54,569 nucleotides of DNA from Candidatus Muiribacterium halophilum (GCA_023228995.1 JALOAD010000023.1:1-54569); one strand, 5' to 3'; counted from the stretch's first letter, positions 18,767 through 28,332 are shown. Numbers and translations are program-made. The notes: generated by a model from the sequence alone, not told the origin.

Positions 18767-18807
18767 CCACTTCGCTATTTAACCGTTTCACCACTTCGCT
18801 ATTTAAC
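18767..18807. repeat. Direct repeat, 17 bp x 2 at a 24-bp period
   Basis: ccacttcgctatttaac occurs at 18767-18783 and 18791-18807, ending at the pyrK stop codon. Function is not evident. The 18617-18806 gap otherwise holds nothing recognisable. Confidence 0.8.
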
Positions 18808-19514
18808 TAATACCTCACAACAGGTCCATCTTGACATATCTTTATAATATCATCTTTTACCTTTTTAGCACAAGACATACATAATCCAGTTCCACAAGCC
18901 ATTTTTTCTTCAAATGAAACTTGAAGAGGAATATTTTTTTCTTTACAAAATTTAATAAGATATTCAAGAAATTTTTCAGGACCGCATGCAATTATACCTT
19001 TATGTATTTTATTGTTATAGAATTTTTTAATAGCATCAATTGCATTTCCTTTTTCACCAGATGTTCCATCTAATGTCCAAACATTAAATTCTGAATCTGA
19101 AAAATTCATATAAGATACATGAGTATTTACAGCATATATTGTCTCAAGATTAAATATTGTAGATGTATAATTTATTGGAGCAATTCCCATTCCCGCTCCA
19201 ACAGCAAGATAATTCTCACAATTTTGAAACCCATTTCCAGATGGTCCTAAAAGAAATATTTCTTCATCTATTTTTAATTTTGACAATAATTCTGTACCTT
19301 TACCTTTTATCTTTATAAAAAACTGAATTATATTATCTTTATAATCAAAAACCGAAAAAGGACGATTTAGTACTGGAATATCTTCCCATGCTCTAATCAT
19401 AAAAAATTGTCCTGGTTTTATTTCTATATGTCTAAAAACATCCACTTTTAAAATAAAATGATCGATATCTAATCTTACATTTTCTTTTATTTTTCCAAAA
19501 ATCCGTTCTGCCAT
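18807..19514 (-). CDS. pyrK: Dihydroorotate dehydrogenase electron-transfer subunit PyrK-like
   Basis: 235 residues. An FAD-binding barrel (VLNRPFSVFDY), an NAD-binding domain (LAVGAGMGIAPI) and a C-terminal [2Fe-2S] site with the PyrK spacing (MACGTGLCMSC, then C 11 residues later) are all present. It would pass electrons from a type 1B dihydroorotate dehydrogenase (PyrD) to NAD+. It overlaps pyrC by 28 bases. The start is set by GGAGGA upstream of ATG 19514. No pyrD is next to it, which is unusual for PyrK. The partner is probably encoded elsewhere, or the protein serves another flavoenzyme. Confidence 0.88.
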   Translation of the reverse strand: MAERIFGKIKENVRLDIDHFILKVDVFRHIEIKPGQFFMIRAWEDIPVLNRPFSVFDYKDNIIQFFIKIKGKGTELLSKLKIDEEIFLLGPSGNGFQNCENYLAVGAGMGIAPINYTSTIFNLETIYAVNTHVSYMNFSDSEFNVWTLDGTSGEKGNAIDAIKKFYNNKIHKGIIACGPEKFLEYLIKFCKEKNIPLQVSFEEKMACGTGLCMSCAKKVKDDIIKICQDGPVVRY

Positions 19515-20716
19515 TTTATATTTCCTCCGACAATAGTATATATAATATCTAAATTTGCTCTAAATCCATCAAAAGCAATGTTTTTACCTTTAGAAACAAG
19601 ATTTTTTGAAGAAATTATATTTTTTTTATTAAAATCCATTATTGTTATATCTGCATCAAAACCGCATTCAAGCTTTCCTTTATTTTTTAAATTAAGTATT
19701 TTAGCCGGACCTTTTGTGAATTTATCAGCAATTGTATTTATACATAATCCATATTCCATAAGCTTTGTAAAACATATTCTTGTCATTATTTCAATACCAC
19801 TCACTCCAAAAAGAGCTTCATTATAATTAAGTTTTTTTTCTTCTTGTGAATGAGGTGCATGATCACTTGCAATTGCATCAATCATACCTTTTTTTAAACC
19901 ATTTACCAACGCTATTCTATCGTTTTTATACCTTAATGGAGGGTTCATCTTAAATTCTCCATCTTTTGTTATATTTGTTTCATCAAGAAAAATATGATGG
20001 GGACAAACTTCGCAACTCACATTTATATTATTATTTTTTGCAAATTCTATTAATTTTAATGAAAATTCAGTTGATATATGTTGAATATGAACTTTTGCAG
20101 AGGTTAATTTTGAATAAATAACCTCTCTTGCAACCATAAGCTCTTCACTTTCATGTATATGAGTATTTAAAGTTTCATCCTGACAATGTGATAAATATGG
20201 AATATTTAAATTTAAACAGCTTTCTAGGACATTTTGCAGAGTTTTAGCATTTTGAATACCATTTCCATCATCACTAACAGCACAAATATATTTTAAGATT
20301 TCTTCATAATTATATATATCTTCACCATTTCTATCTTTTGTTGCACATGCACTTATAATTAAATTTGCTAAATTTAATTTCTTTGCTCTATTATATATAT
20401 CTTTTATTACTTTTAAATTAGAAATTGGCGGATTTGTATTAGGCATACAAAGAACAGTTGTAATACCACCTCTAAGTGCGGCTTTTAAGCCTGTTTTTAA
20501 ATTTTCTTTGTATAATTGACCCGGATCTCTAAAATGAGCATGCATATCAATAAAGCCTGGAAAAACATAAAGTTCTTTTGCATCAATAACTTTATCAGCT
20601 ACAATAATTTCACTTGTAAAACCTGAAATTTTATCATTATCTATTATTATGTTTTGTTTAAGTATTTCATTGTTTTTAGAAAATACTACATTTCCACCTT
20701 TTATTAATGTTTTCAT
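19487..20716 (-). CDS. pyrC: Dihydroorotase
   Basis: 409 residues of the class I-type amidohydrolase family. GFIDMHAHFRDPG carries the metal-binding His pair. LRGGITTVLCMPNTNPP, the later HCQDE, and AIASDHAPHSQEEK supply further metal and substrate residues. It closes carbamoyl-aspartate to dihydroorotate in pyrimidine synthesis. It begins right after the TPR gene stop and overlaps pyrK by 28 bases. The bridging carboxylated Lys could not be assigned by eye. Confidence 0.93.
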   Translation of the reverse strand: MKTLIKGGNVVFSKNNEILKQNIIIDNDKISGFTSEIIVADKVIDAKELYVFPGFIDMHAHFRDPGQLYKENLKTGLKAALRGGITTVLCMPNTNPPISNLKVIKDIYNRAKKLNLANLIISACATKDRNGEDIYNYEEILKYICAVSDDGNGIQNAKTLQNVLESCLNLNIPYLSHCQDETLNTHIHESEELMVAREVIYSKLTSAKVHIQHISTEFSLKLIEFAKNNNINVSCEVCPHHIFLDETNITKDGEFKMNPPLRYKNDRIALVNGLKKGMIDAIASDHAPHSQEEKKLNYNEALFGVSGIEIMTRICFTKLMEYGLCINTIADKFTKGPAKILNLKNKGKLECGFDADITIMDFNKKNIISSKNLVSKGKNIAFDGFRANLDIIYTIVGGNIKWQNGFLEK

Positions 20717-22426
20717 CTACTCCAACTGACTTAAATAATGTTTTATAAATTCTTTTTCCTCATCAGAGGTAAAAGGTATTTCAAGTGCATCTTCTAAAAC
20801 ATTTTTTGCACCTTTGATTTCACCTTTATCAACCATGAGATTAGCCATATCAATATATGGTATATAATATTCAGGATAATTTTTAATTAATTTACCATAA
20901 ACTTTAACAGCTTCATCAATCTTTTCATTTCTGTTTAGTATTCTTGCTTTTAAAAGCATATATTCTTGAGTTTTATCAAGTTTTTTATTATCATTCAATA
21001 TTTTTTGGGAATTATCCAAATCATTTAAATTAAAATAACATTCTGCAAGCTTTATTATTATAAATTCATCACCATCTATTTTATAAAGTTTTTTATATTT
21101 ATCTTTAGCTGATTCAAAATCACCTTCATCAAAATAAAAATCTCCAAGCATTTCATTATAAATATCAATAAATTCTTGATTTTTTGTTTTTTTAATCCTT
21201 TCATGAATTATATCAAGACCTTTTGTAATATTATCCATGTCATTAAGCAAAGTAACAAGTTCAATAAAATATTCTTCTCTATCATCAAGTTTAATTGTAT
21301 CTTTAAGCTTTTTGAGTGCATTTTCAAAATCTTCTTTATCTCTTAAAATAACATATTGAAAATAATAAAGCATAGATTTATCTATAATAGACTTGTCTAC
21401 TTTAGATGAATCTGCAATTTTCATAAGTTTTAGAGTAATTTGATAAGCAATATCATTTAATCCAGCCTGAAGAATATACTGTACAACTCCTGAAATAGAA
21501 TTATTAACATTTGATGTATTTTTTATAAAATCATTTTTATCTAGCATTATATCACTTGCAAGTTCAATTAATTCAAGTCTTAGATTGTATTCTTCTTCAA
21601 ATTTACCTTTATATTTATAGGCTAAAACACTGATTTTTTCAAATTCTTCATATTTAAATAATGTAAACATTGCATTTTCAAGTGCAATATATAAATCATT
21701 ATATTCTTCAAGTTCAGTATATAATGAAGCCATTGTATCAATAAATTTCTCTTCATTATCATTCATAATATAAATATATGCTTTTAAAACAGAAAAATAT
21801 TCAAAATTTATACAATTGTCAACATTTTCTACAACTTTTATAGCTTTTTTGTATTTTTTTAAAGCAATATATATTTTCATAAGAGTAATATAATCTACAG
21901 TTATATTATCCTTTGCTTTTATAACTTCATCATAAATCTCTTCAGCTTTTTCAAATTTTTCAGTAGAATAAAGCAATCTTGCTAATCCTTGAAGATATTT
22001 AACATTATTATCTGAATATTCCATCGCTTTTCTTATACTCTCTTCAGATTTCTTATAATCTTTTTTTATAAAATAAAGCTGTGATATTTCAGACATAAGA
22101 AGAGCAAATTCTTCACTGCTTTCAACTATATGTTCTAGTTTTATAAAAGATTCTAATGCTTCATCAAATTTTTTTTGATTTATAAGAGAAAGACCATATC
22201 TATAACCTGATTGAAAATTATCTTTGTTTTTTTCCCAAGCTTTTTTAAAAAGTTCTTCAGCACAATCTTTCATGCCTTTTTCAAAATAACAATCCCCCAT
22301 AATAGTATAAGCTTCATGGTCTTCAGGGTTTTCTTCAATTATATTCAAGCAAACATCTATAGCTTTTTCAAATTCTTTTTCTTGAAAAAATGCTTTTGCA
22401 ACTGTCTTTAATTCATTATTTTTCAT
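20717..22426 (-). CDS. TPR-repeat protein
   Basis: 569 residues made almost entirely of tetratricopeptide-like helix pairs. Clear units begin near residue 5 (AKAFFQEKEFEKAIDVCLNI) and recur at about 34-residue spacing in the first 200 and the last 170 residues. There is no signal peptide or membrane helix, so it should be a cytoplasmic scaffold or cofactor of other proteins. It sits eight bases after the small membrane protein gene and one base before pyrC. The location suggests co-expression only; no link to pyrimidine synthesis is visible. Confidence 0.85.
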   Translation of the reverse strand: MKNNELKTVAKAFFQEKEFEKAIDVCLNIIEENPEDHEAYTIMGDCYFEKGMKDCAEELFKKAWEKNKDNFQSGYRYGLSLINQKKFDEALESFIKLEHIVESSEEFALLMSEISQLYFIKKDYKKSEESIRKAMEYSDNNVKYLQGLARLLYSTEKFEKAEEIYDEVIKAKDNITVDYITLMKIYIALKKYKKAIKVVENVDNCINFEYFSVLKAYIYIMNDNEEKFIDTMASLYTELEEYNDLYIALENAMFTLFKYEEFEKISVLAYKYKGKFEEEYNLRLELIELASDIMLDKNDFIKNTSNVNNSISGVVQYILQAGLNDIAYQITLKLMKIADSSKVDKSIIDKSMLYYFQYVILRDKEDFENALKKLKDTIKLDDREEYFIELVTLLNDMDNITKGLDIIHERIKKTKNQEFIDIYNEMLGDFYFDEGDFESAKDKYKKLYKIDGDEFIIIKLAECYFNLNDLDNSQKILNDNKKLDKTQEYMLLKARILNRNEKIDEAVKVYGKLIKNYPEYYIPYIDMANLMVDKGEIKGAKNVLEDALEIPFTSDEEKEFIKHYLSQLE

Positions 22427-22434
22427 ATTTCACC

Positions 22435-22818
22435 TCAAATATCAGCTTGTGATTTTAAAATTTCAGTGTTAATTCCTTTATATACAATAACAATCCTTTT
22501 AAGATTAATTTTTTCATCTTTTATAGCAATAAAAATCTCATCTTTTTCTCTAATATCAAATTTAGGCAATACTTGAGAAATAGTCTTTTCACCTTCAAAA
22601 GAAATTAAAGTATCAAAATCAACAGAGTAAATATATTCGCAAACATTTAATATTGTATTTTTAACATTAAATTCATCAGCATTGTAAACAACAAAATTGT
22701 TATTTACTATAAAATAATTAAAAAAATAAAAGCATATAGCAGTAAATATAGCTATTGTTGAAATTATCTGTGTGAAAGTGTATTCAGTTTTTCCTGTAAA
22801 GAAATGTTTTCCAGCCAT
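22435..22818 (-). CDS. Small bitopic membrane protein, unknown
   Basis: 127 residues with one hydrophobic segment (about 17-40, ISTIAIFTAICFYFFNYFIV) and a beta-rich hydrophilic C-terminal part. It overlaps the prmA-like gene by 35 bases and is followed eight bases later by the TPR gene. It resembles pseudopilin-like or other single-helix secreted proteins only in general layout, and no prepilin cleavage site is clear. Not recognised. Confidence 0.65.
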   Translation of the reverse strand: MAGKHFFTGKTEYTFTQIISTIAIFTAICFYFFNYFIVNNNFVVYNADEFNVKNTILNVCEYIYSVDFDTLISFEGEKTISQVLPKFDIREKDEIFIAIKDEKINLKRIVIVYKGINTEILKSQADI

Positions 22819-23617
22819 TATATTCTACCGTCTTTAAAAGATTTAAAAAAGCAAATTCCTTTTCTATTTCATCACCTTGATTTATTTCAATTCCACTAAG
22901 AATAACAAACCCACCATCTTCTATATAATCATTAATAATATTTTTGTTATTAATAAGTACATGAGCAAATATATTTGCACAGACTAGCTGATATTTATTT
23001 TTCATTGGAGTAAGTCCACTACATATAATATTATAATCAGCATTGTTAAGAATTTGATTTTCTTTTGCATTTATCATTGATGTATAATCATAATCAAAAG
23101 CCAATATATCTTTAATACTAAGCTTATAAGCAAGCAATGATAATATTGATGTACCGCAACCTGGTTCAAGAAAACTTTTAATATTTTCATTTTTTACTAT
23201 ATTTTGAATTAATTCAAGACATTGTTTTGTAGTAGCATGCTGACCTGAACCAAATGCTTGAGCAGGATTAATTATTATTTGTTTAAGATTTCCTTTGTAT
23301 TCATCAATATAATCCTTTGACAATACAACATATTCACCAGCTTCAACTGCTTTAAAATCACCATGAAGCTTTTTTTCCCAAGAATTATCTATATCACTAA
23401 CAATTATTTCTTGTTCATTGTTAATACTTTTTAAAAAGTCTCCAATTTTATTTAATATACTGATGTCTCTTGAGTAAAAAGTTATGGTAAAGTCATCATA
23501 TATTATTGTTTCAATGCAAAAATCATTTAATTTTGAACATATAAGTTCAAATTCATCATTACTGTTATATTTAATTTTATATTGTTTCCATTCTAAATTC
23601 ATACAGTTATAATACAT
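22784..23617 (-). CDS. prmA: Ribosomal protein L11 methyltransferase PrmA-like
   Basis: About 277 residues, slightly short for PrmA. The C-terminal SAM-methyltransferase domain has the PrmA pattern FGSGQHATTKQCLELI, then FLEPGCGTSILSLLAYKLS (motif I). It also has CANIFAHVLI, which takes the place of the usual N-I-L-A motif, and GGFVILSGI. It would trimethylate ribosomal protein L11. ATG at 23617 or the Met five codons later (23602) could be the start; neither has a clear ribosome binding site. It heads the run of genes to pyrK. Confidence 0.85.
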   Translation of the reverse strand: MYYNCMNLEWKQYKIKYNSNDEFELICSKLNDFCIETIIYDDFTITFYSRDISILNKIGDFLKSINNEQEIIVSDIDNSWEKKLHGDFKAVEAGEYVVLSKDYIDEYKGNLKQIIINPAQAFGSGQHATTKQCLELIQNIVKNENIKSFLEPGCGTSILSLLAYKLSIKDILAFDYDYTSMINAKENQILNNADYNIICSGLTPMKNKYQLVCANIFAHVLINNKNIINDYIEDGGFVILSGIEINQGDEIEKEFAFLNLLKTVEYNGWKTFLYRKN

Positions 23618-23640
23618 GGTATATTTGTTTTTTGCAAAAA

Positions 23641-23666
23641 AAAAAGCTGCCCGAAAGCAGCTTTTT
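23641..23666 (-). terminator. Rho-independent terminator of rny
   Basis: On the minus strand AAAAAGCTGC, a six-base loop and GCAGCTTTTT form a ten-pair hairpin with a T-run, starting seven bases after the rny stop codon. It also separates rny from the prmA group. Confidence 0.88.
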
Positions 23667-23673
23667 ATATTTT

Positions 23674-25221
23674 TTATCTGGCATAATCTATAGCTTTAGT
23701 TTCTCTAAGGATTACAACTTTAATTTCACCAGGATAATCCATTTCATTCTCTATTTTTTTAGCGATATCTCTCGAGAATTTAGGTAATTCATCATCAGAA
23801 ATTTTTCCAGGTTCTACAATAACCCTGATTTCTCTACCAGCTTGAAGTGCATAGGTCTTTTCAACGCCTTCAAACGATAATGAAATTTCTTCCAACTTTT
23901 CAATTCTCTTAATATATGCCTCTATATTTTCATATCTTGCACCAGGTCTTGATGCTGAAACAGCATCTGCTGTCTGTACAAGAACAGATTCTACAGAGTT
24001 AAAAGGAACATCACCGTGATGTGCTTCAACACAATTTATAACTTCAGGTCTTTCTCCTAGTTTTTTAAGAAGATCGACACCAATCTGCACATGAGTTCCT
24101 TCAGTTTCCTGATCGATAGATTTTCCTATATCATGCAGCAGTCCACCTCTTTTTGCAAGTTTTACATCCGCACCAATTTCTGCTGCCATTCCAGCTGCTA
24201 TTTTAGCAACTTCCAATGAATGTTCAAGAATGTTCTGACCGTAACTTGTTCTAAATTTCAATCTACCAATATAAGGGTAAATCTTTTTATTTAAACCGAT
24301 CAGTCCTAATTCCACAGCAGCATCTTCACCAAGTCGGCGAAGTTCTTCTTCCATTTCTTCTGAAACTTTTTTAAATGTTTCTTCAATTCTTGCAGGGTGA
24401 ATCCTACCGTCTGAAACAAGTCTTTCAAGAGTTTGTCTTGCGATTTCTCTTTTGAAAGAATTAAAAGATGATAATACTACAGCTTCTGGAGTATCATCAA
24501 TAATAATATTGACACCTGTCAAACTTTCAAGTGCTCTTATGTTTCTTCCTTCTCTTCCGATTATCCTACCTTTCATTTCATCACTTGGTAGGGATACAAC
24601 AGTTACTGTTGATTCATTTACACAGTCAACAGCTATTTTTTGCATAGCATAGGACAGAATTTCTCTGGACTTTCTATGACTTTCATCTCTCATTTTTTCT
24701 TCAAAATCTTTAATCTTAACACTAATTTCATAAGTTAAATCTTTTTCAACATTGGATAGTAAAACATCTTTTGCTTCATCCTGTGTCATCTTTGAAATAT
24801 TTTCAAGTTCAACAAGTATTTTTTTATGCTTTTCTTCAAGATCTATTTTTAAATCTTCAAGATCAGTAGTTTTAGTTTCTAAAGCCAACTCTTTATTTTC
24901 GAGCTTGGACAATAGGTCATCGACTTTCTTTTCTCTTTGAACAACTCTTTTTTCAAGTTTGCCGATTTCAACTCTTTTTTCTCTTGTTTCTCTTGAAAAC
25001 TCTCTTTCAAGATCTCTTTTCATATTGATTTCACGATTTTTAAGTTCAAGTTCTGCTTCTTTTTGTATTGATTCAGCAGTTCTCGTAGCAATATCTACTA
25101 TCCTTTCCGCTTCTGCATTAGCAGTTTCAATAGCTTTTTTACCAATTATTTTAAAAGCAAAAAAACCTATTATTATACCCGCTATAGCAGAAATAATGGA
25201 AAATATCATAACTTGAGCCAC
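23674..25221 (-). CDS. rny: Ribonuclease Y
   Basis: 515 residues, normal for RNase Y. An N-terminal membrane helix (about 5-27) is followed by a long coiled coil (about 30-200). Next comes a KH domain (GRIIGREGRNIRALESLTGVNIIIDDTPE), then an HD domain with ILEHSLEVAKIA, LLHDIGKSID and AHHGD. It starts mRNA decay at the membrane. The start codon is GTG at 25221, six bases after GGAGG. A terminator follows directly, so it is probably monocistronic. Confidence 0.96.
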   Translation of the reverse strand: MAQVMIFSIISAIAGIIIGFFAFKIIGKKAIETANAEAERIVDIATRTAESIQKEAELELKNREINMKRDLEREFSRETREKRVEIGKLEKRVVQREKKVDDLLSKLENKELALETKTTDLEDLKIDLEEKHKKILVELENISKMTQDEAKDVLLSNVEKDLTYEISVKIKDFEEKMRDESHRKSREILSYAMQKIAVDCVNESTVTVVSLPSDEMKGRIIGREGRNIRALESLTGVNIIIDDTPEAVVLSSFNSFKREIARQTLERLVSDGRIHPARIEETFKKVSEEMEEELRRLGEDAAVELGLIGLNKKIYPYIGRLKFRTSYGQNILEHSLEVAKIAAGMAAEIGADVKLAKRGGLLHDIGKSIDQETEGTHVQIGVDLLKKLGERPEVINCVEAHHGDVPFNSVESVLVQTADAVSASRPGARYENIEAYIKRIEKLEEISLSFEGVEKTYALQAGREIRVIVEPGKISDDELPKFSRDIAKKIENEMDYPGEIKVVILRETKAIDYAR

Positions 25222-25340
25222 AACTCACCTCCACCTATATATTAAATTTTCAAAGACCATTTTTTGAAATATAACAGAATAAAACAAGTCAGTCAAAAAA
25301 AACAAAAATCAATTGAACCTGTAGCCATAAAAAAAATATG

Positions 25341-26810
25341 TTAAATTTTTTCCAAAACTCCAGTATCTTTATTAAATTTTTCTATTAATTCATCAACTTT
25401 GTCAGTCATATTGTGAATATTATCCCAATAATCTTCCTTATACCATTGCTCATTAATTTCTTTATAAGTTTTTCCTTGTTGCTCAACCCAAGTATAATAT
25501 TTCAGATTATGAATTCTTTTTTTGTCATAATAATTACATTCGAGCATATTATCAGTAGTAATTCCCATTATATGTCTATGAAAATCTCTTGAAGCCTGTT
25601 CAACTCCGTAATTAGGTTCTCTTTGAACAAGCTCATTAAATCTAGATTTATACATTTCCATAGAATCAGTAGCAAGAGTTAAAACCACATCATCACTTGT
25701 CAATTCATAATATTTAGCAAATTTAATGCAGGTAAGCATATTTGCAATTCCAGAAATTCCCAAAAAATCCAAGCTTTCAATAAGTTCTTTTGATATCCCC
25801 TGTTTTTCAAGATATTTTTTACCTTGCTCATCATTAAAAAGTCTTACAATATTCATACAATCATTATCATCTATAGCAACAACCATATCTGTATTTTTCA
25901 CATTATGAATCCATGGTATATGTTTATCACCAATACCTTCAATCTTATGTCCACCAAATCCATTGTTTAATAAAGTAGGACATTGCAAAGCTTCAGAAAC
26001 GCAAACTTTGGCATCTTTATAAGTTTCTTTAATAAAATCAGCACTACCAACACAACCAGCTGAACCGGAAGTAACACAAACACCAGCAACTCTAGTTTTA
26101 TCGGTTTTTATATTTTCAATTATATCTTTCATAGCATTTCCAGTTACCTCATAATGCCATAAATGATTTCCAAATTCTGCAAACTGATTAAATATAGTTA
26201 TATTAGTTCTTGTAGCATTTAACTCATGACATTTATCATAAATTTCCTTAACATTGCTCTCACAACCTGGAGTTGCAATTATCTCACCTGCAACAGTTTT
26301 AAGCCACTCGAATCTTTCTGCACTCATTTCTTCAGGAAGTATTGCTATTGAATCACAGCCAAGAAGTTGAGAATTATAAGCTCCACCTCTGCAATAATTA
26401 CCAGTTGAAGGCCATACAGCTTTTTCATTAATAGGGTCAAAATTACCACTTGTAAGTGCAGGAGCAAGACAACCATAAGTTGCTCCAACTTTATGAGCAC
26501 CAGTTGGAAACCATTTGCCGACAAGAACAATTATTCTTGCATCAACTCCGGTCAATTCTTTAGGAAGTTCAATGTAATTAGTATTTCCATATAAACCACC
26601 ATTCATAGTAGGTTCATTTTTCCATGTAATTCTAAATAAATTTAAAGGATTTACATCCCATAATCCAACATTTTTAAGTTTATCTTTTATTTTTCGAGGT
26701 ATAAGTTCTGGATTTTTCATTTGTTTAAATGTAGGCATAACGAATTTTTTTTCTTTAGCTCTTTTAACAGCATTTAGATATTTTTCTTTTTTTCCTGTAA
26801 GTTTTATCAT
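25341..26810 (-). CDS. PLP-dependent enzyme of the tryptophan synthase beta / cysteine synthase fold
   Basis: 489 residues. GKWFPTGAHKVGAT resembles the fold-type II Schiff-base Lys region (about K107), and CVTSGSAGCVGSADF and SALQCPT-like segments (VSEALQCPT) lie where phosphate- and substrate-binding loops would be. The long extra N- and C-terminal parts match a group often annotated as pyridoxal-5-phosphate-dependent protein beta subunit in clostridia. Its reaction is not established; a beta-replacement or lyase reaction on an amino acid is likely. It follows a clean GGAGG and is monocistronic. Confidence 0.8.
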   Translation of the reverse strand: MIKLTGKKEKYLNAVKRAKEKKFVMPTFKQMKNPELIPRKIKDKLKNVGLWDVNPLNLFRITWKNEPTMNGGLYGNTNYIELPKELTGVDARIIVLVGKWFPTGAHKVGATYGCLAPALTSGNFDPINEKAVWPSTGNYCRGGAYNSQLLGCDSIAILPEEMSAERFEWLKTVAGEIIATPGCESNVKEIYDKCHELNATRTNITIFNQFAEFGNHLWHYEVTGNAMKDIIENIKTDKTRVAGVCVTSGSAGCVGSADFIKETYKDAKVCVSEALQCPTLLNNGFGGHKIEGIGDKHIPWIHNVKNTDMVVAIDDNDCMNIVRLFNDEQGKKYLEKQGISKELIESLDFLGISGIANMLTCIKFAKYYELTSDDVVLTLATDSMEMYKSRFNELVQREPNYGVEQASRDFHRHIMGITTDNMLECNYYDKKRIHNLKYYTWVEQQGKTYKEINEQWYKEDYWDNIHNMTDKVDELIEKFNKDTGVLEKI

Positions 26811-26841
26811 AATCCTCCGAATTTCATTTAATTAAATTAAC

Positions 26842-26865
26842 CTAGTGTTGATAAATATACACTAG
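26842..26865. promoter_or_regulatory. Inverted repeat CTAGTGT-n10-ACACTAG, possible operator
   Basis: A perfect seven-base inverted repeat with a ten-base centre lies 32 bases upstream of the PLP-enzyme start, within the divergent region. The spacing suits a dimeric regulator on one face of the helix. No regulator gene is adjacent. Confidence 0.4.
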
Positions 26866-26906
26866 CTGATTTCATTTTTCAAGAACCGATACCCTATATA
26901 CTGCTA

Positions 26907-26936
26907 TTTACTATTTAATTTAATTTATGATATAAT
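26907..26936 (+). promoter_or_regulatory. Candidate promoter for the nuclease-like gene
   Basis: TTTACT (26907-26912), an 18-base spacer and TATAAT (26931-26936) lie 23 bases before ATG 26960. The -10 is perfect and the -35 is weak. Confidence 0.45.
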
Positions 26937-26959
26937 AATAAAAATTTTTGGAGGATTCT

Positions 26960-27451
26960 ATGAAAAAGTTTTTATTTATTTTAGGCTTTATTCTTAGTTT
27001 TTTAGCTTACAGTATTGTAATAAGTGCTGAAGAAATCAATCTTGAAAAAAAAGTTTTAAAAATATTAAAAGTTAAATCTCACAAATCATTCGAAATAGAT
27101 ACTATAGGCAATTGTTATTTAGCAGGAGTAAGCGGTCCAAAATTTTCAGATGAAATATTTGCTAAAGCTATGATTGAAGTCAATAAATTTATTGACGATA
27201 ACAAAAATACCGATGGTACTAATAACTTATTAATTGAAAAAGATGTTTCAGTAAACAAAAATGGTAAAACAAGAACATCATTTTATGTTATTATACAAGG
27301 AAAAAATGGAATGTCATTAAATGAATATCTTGTAAGTCGTGGTATTTGTTATACAAATAAACACACTGAAAAATATTTTGATAAAGAAAAAACAAAAAAA
27401 CTTGAAGACAATGCAAAACAAGCTAAACTTTATAAATGGAGCGACAAATAA
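26960..27451 (+). CDS. Secreted staphylococcal-nuclease-like protein, probably catalytically degenerate
   Basis: About 163 residues with a signal peptide (MKKFLFILGFILSFLAYSIVISA). The rest follows the thermonuclease fold order. A strand CYLAGVSGPK sits where nucleases have RLxGIDTPE. It is followed by a helix with K and E, NGKTRTSFYVII in place of DKYGRTLAYV, then MSLNEYLVSRGICYT and a final helix ending KLYKWSD. The catalytic Arg positions appear to be replaced, so nuclease activity is doubtful. An in-frame TTG upstream is part of the GGAGG site, so ATG 26960 was chosen. It is the first of three genes on the plus strand. Confidence 0.6.
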   Translation: MKKFLFILGFILSFLAYSIVISAEEINLEKKVLKILKVKSHKSFEIDTIGNCYLAGVSGPKFSDEIFAKAMIEVNKFIDDNKNTDGTNNLLIEKDVSVNKNGKTRTSFYVIIQGKNGMSLNEYLVSRGICYTNKHTEKYFDKEKTKKLEDNAKQAKLYKWSDK

Positions 27452-27473
27452 TTAATTAAGGACTTTTATTATA

Positions 27474-28319
27474 ATGATAGTAAAATGTTTTGGAGCTAGA
27501 GGTTCAATACCAGTATCTGGTGCTGAATTTGATGAAATAGGCGGAAACACTACATGTGTTGAGGTTATTTCGGATAATGATAGAATAATTATTGATGCTG
27601 GAAGTGGTATTATAAAAATCGGCGATAATTATTGTAACGAAAAAATCAAAAATATTAATTTATTTATTACACATTATCATTTTGATCACATTATAGGACT
27701 TCCATTTTTTAGACCAATGTTTAATTCAGATTACAAAATAAATATATTTGGTCCTTCTTATAAAGGTAAAAAAGTTGAAGATATTATCAAAAATATTATA
27801 TTTCCACCTGCTTTCCCAGTCGATTTCAAAAGACTTTTAAAAAATAAAAGATTTACTTTCAAAACATTAGAACCAGGTGAAGAATTTAATATTGGCGAAA
27901 TCAAAATTGAAACTATAAGTCTAAGTCATCCTAATGGCGGGCTTGGTTATAAATTTATAAATAATAACAAAAAATTTGTATTTCTTACAGATAATGAACT
28001 TGATTTTAAACACAAATCTGGTTGTTCATTTAAGGAATATTGTGATTTTTCAAAAAACGCAGATCTTCTTATACATGATTCGGAATTTCTTGAAAAAGAG
28101 TATAAAGCATCTAAATCATGGGGTCATTCTTTGTTCACCTCAGCACTTGATTTAGCTCATTGTTCAAAAGTTAAACATTTTGGACTTTTCCATCATAACA
28201 AGTGTAGAAGCGATTCAGATGTAACAAAAATGATTCAGGATAGTATAGATTATATGAATAAAAACAATATGAATTTTCAAATTTCTGCAATTTCTCAGAA
28301 TTTTGAATTTGAGATTTAA
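27474..28319 (+). CDS. Metallo-beta-lactamase-fold hydrolase
   Basis: 281 residues. THYHFDHIIGLPFF is the H-x-H-x-D-H metal site. IIDAGSG, LSHPNGGLGYKF, LIHDSEF and FGLFHHN supply the remaining ligands in the usual order. The N-terminal CFGARGSIPVSG is typical of the cluster of small MBL proteins found beside signalling genes, some of which act on cyclic nucleotides. Here the next gene encodes a GAF/HD-GYP protein, consistent with a signalling role. The substrate is inferred only. Confidence 0.87.
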   Translation: MIVKCFGARGSIPVSGAEFDEIGGNTTCVEVISDNDRIIIDAGSGIIKIGDNYCNEKIKNINLFITHYHFDHIIGLPFFRPMFNSDYKINIFGPSYKGKKVEDIIKNIIFPPAFPVDFKRLLKNKRFTFKTLEPGEEFNIGEIKIETISLSHPNGGLGYKFINNNKKFVFLTDNELDFKHKSGCSFKEYCDFSKNADLLIHDSEFLEKEYKASKSWGHSLFTSALDLAHCSKVKHFGLFHHNKCRSDSDVTKMIQDSIDYMNKNNMNFQISAISQNFEFEI

Positions 28320-28332
28320 TCGGAGGATAATA

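Noticed and set aside
18617-18806. tRNA or small RNA gene
   Set aside because: No cloverleaf, T-loop or anticodon stem could be drawn. Only one small hairpin and a 17-base direct repeat are present.
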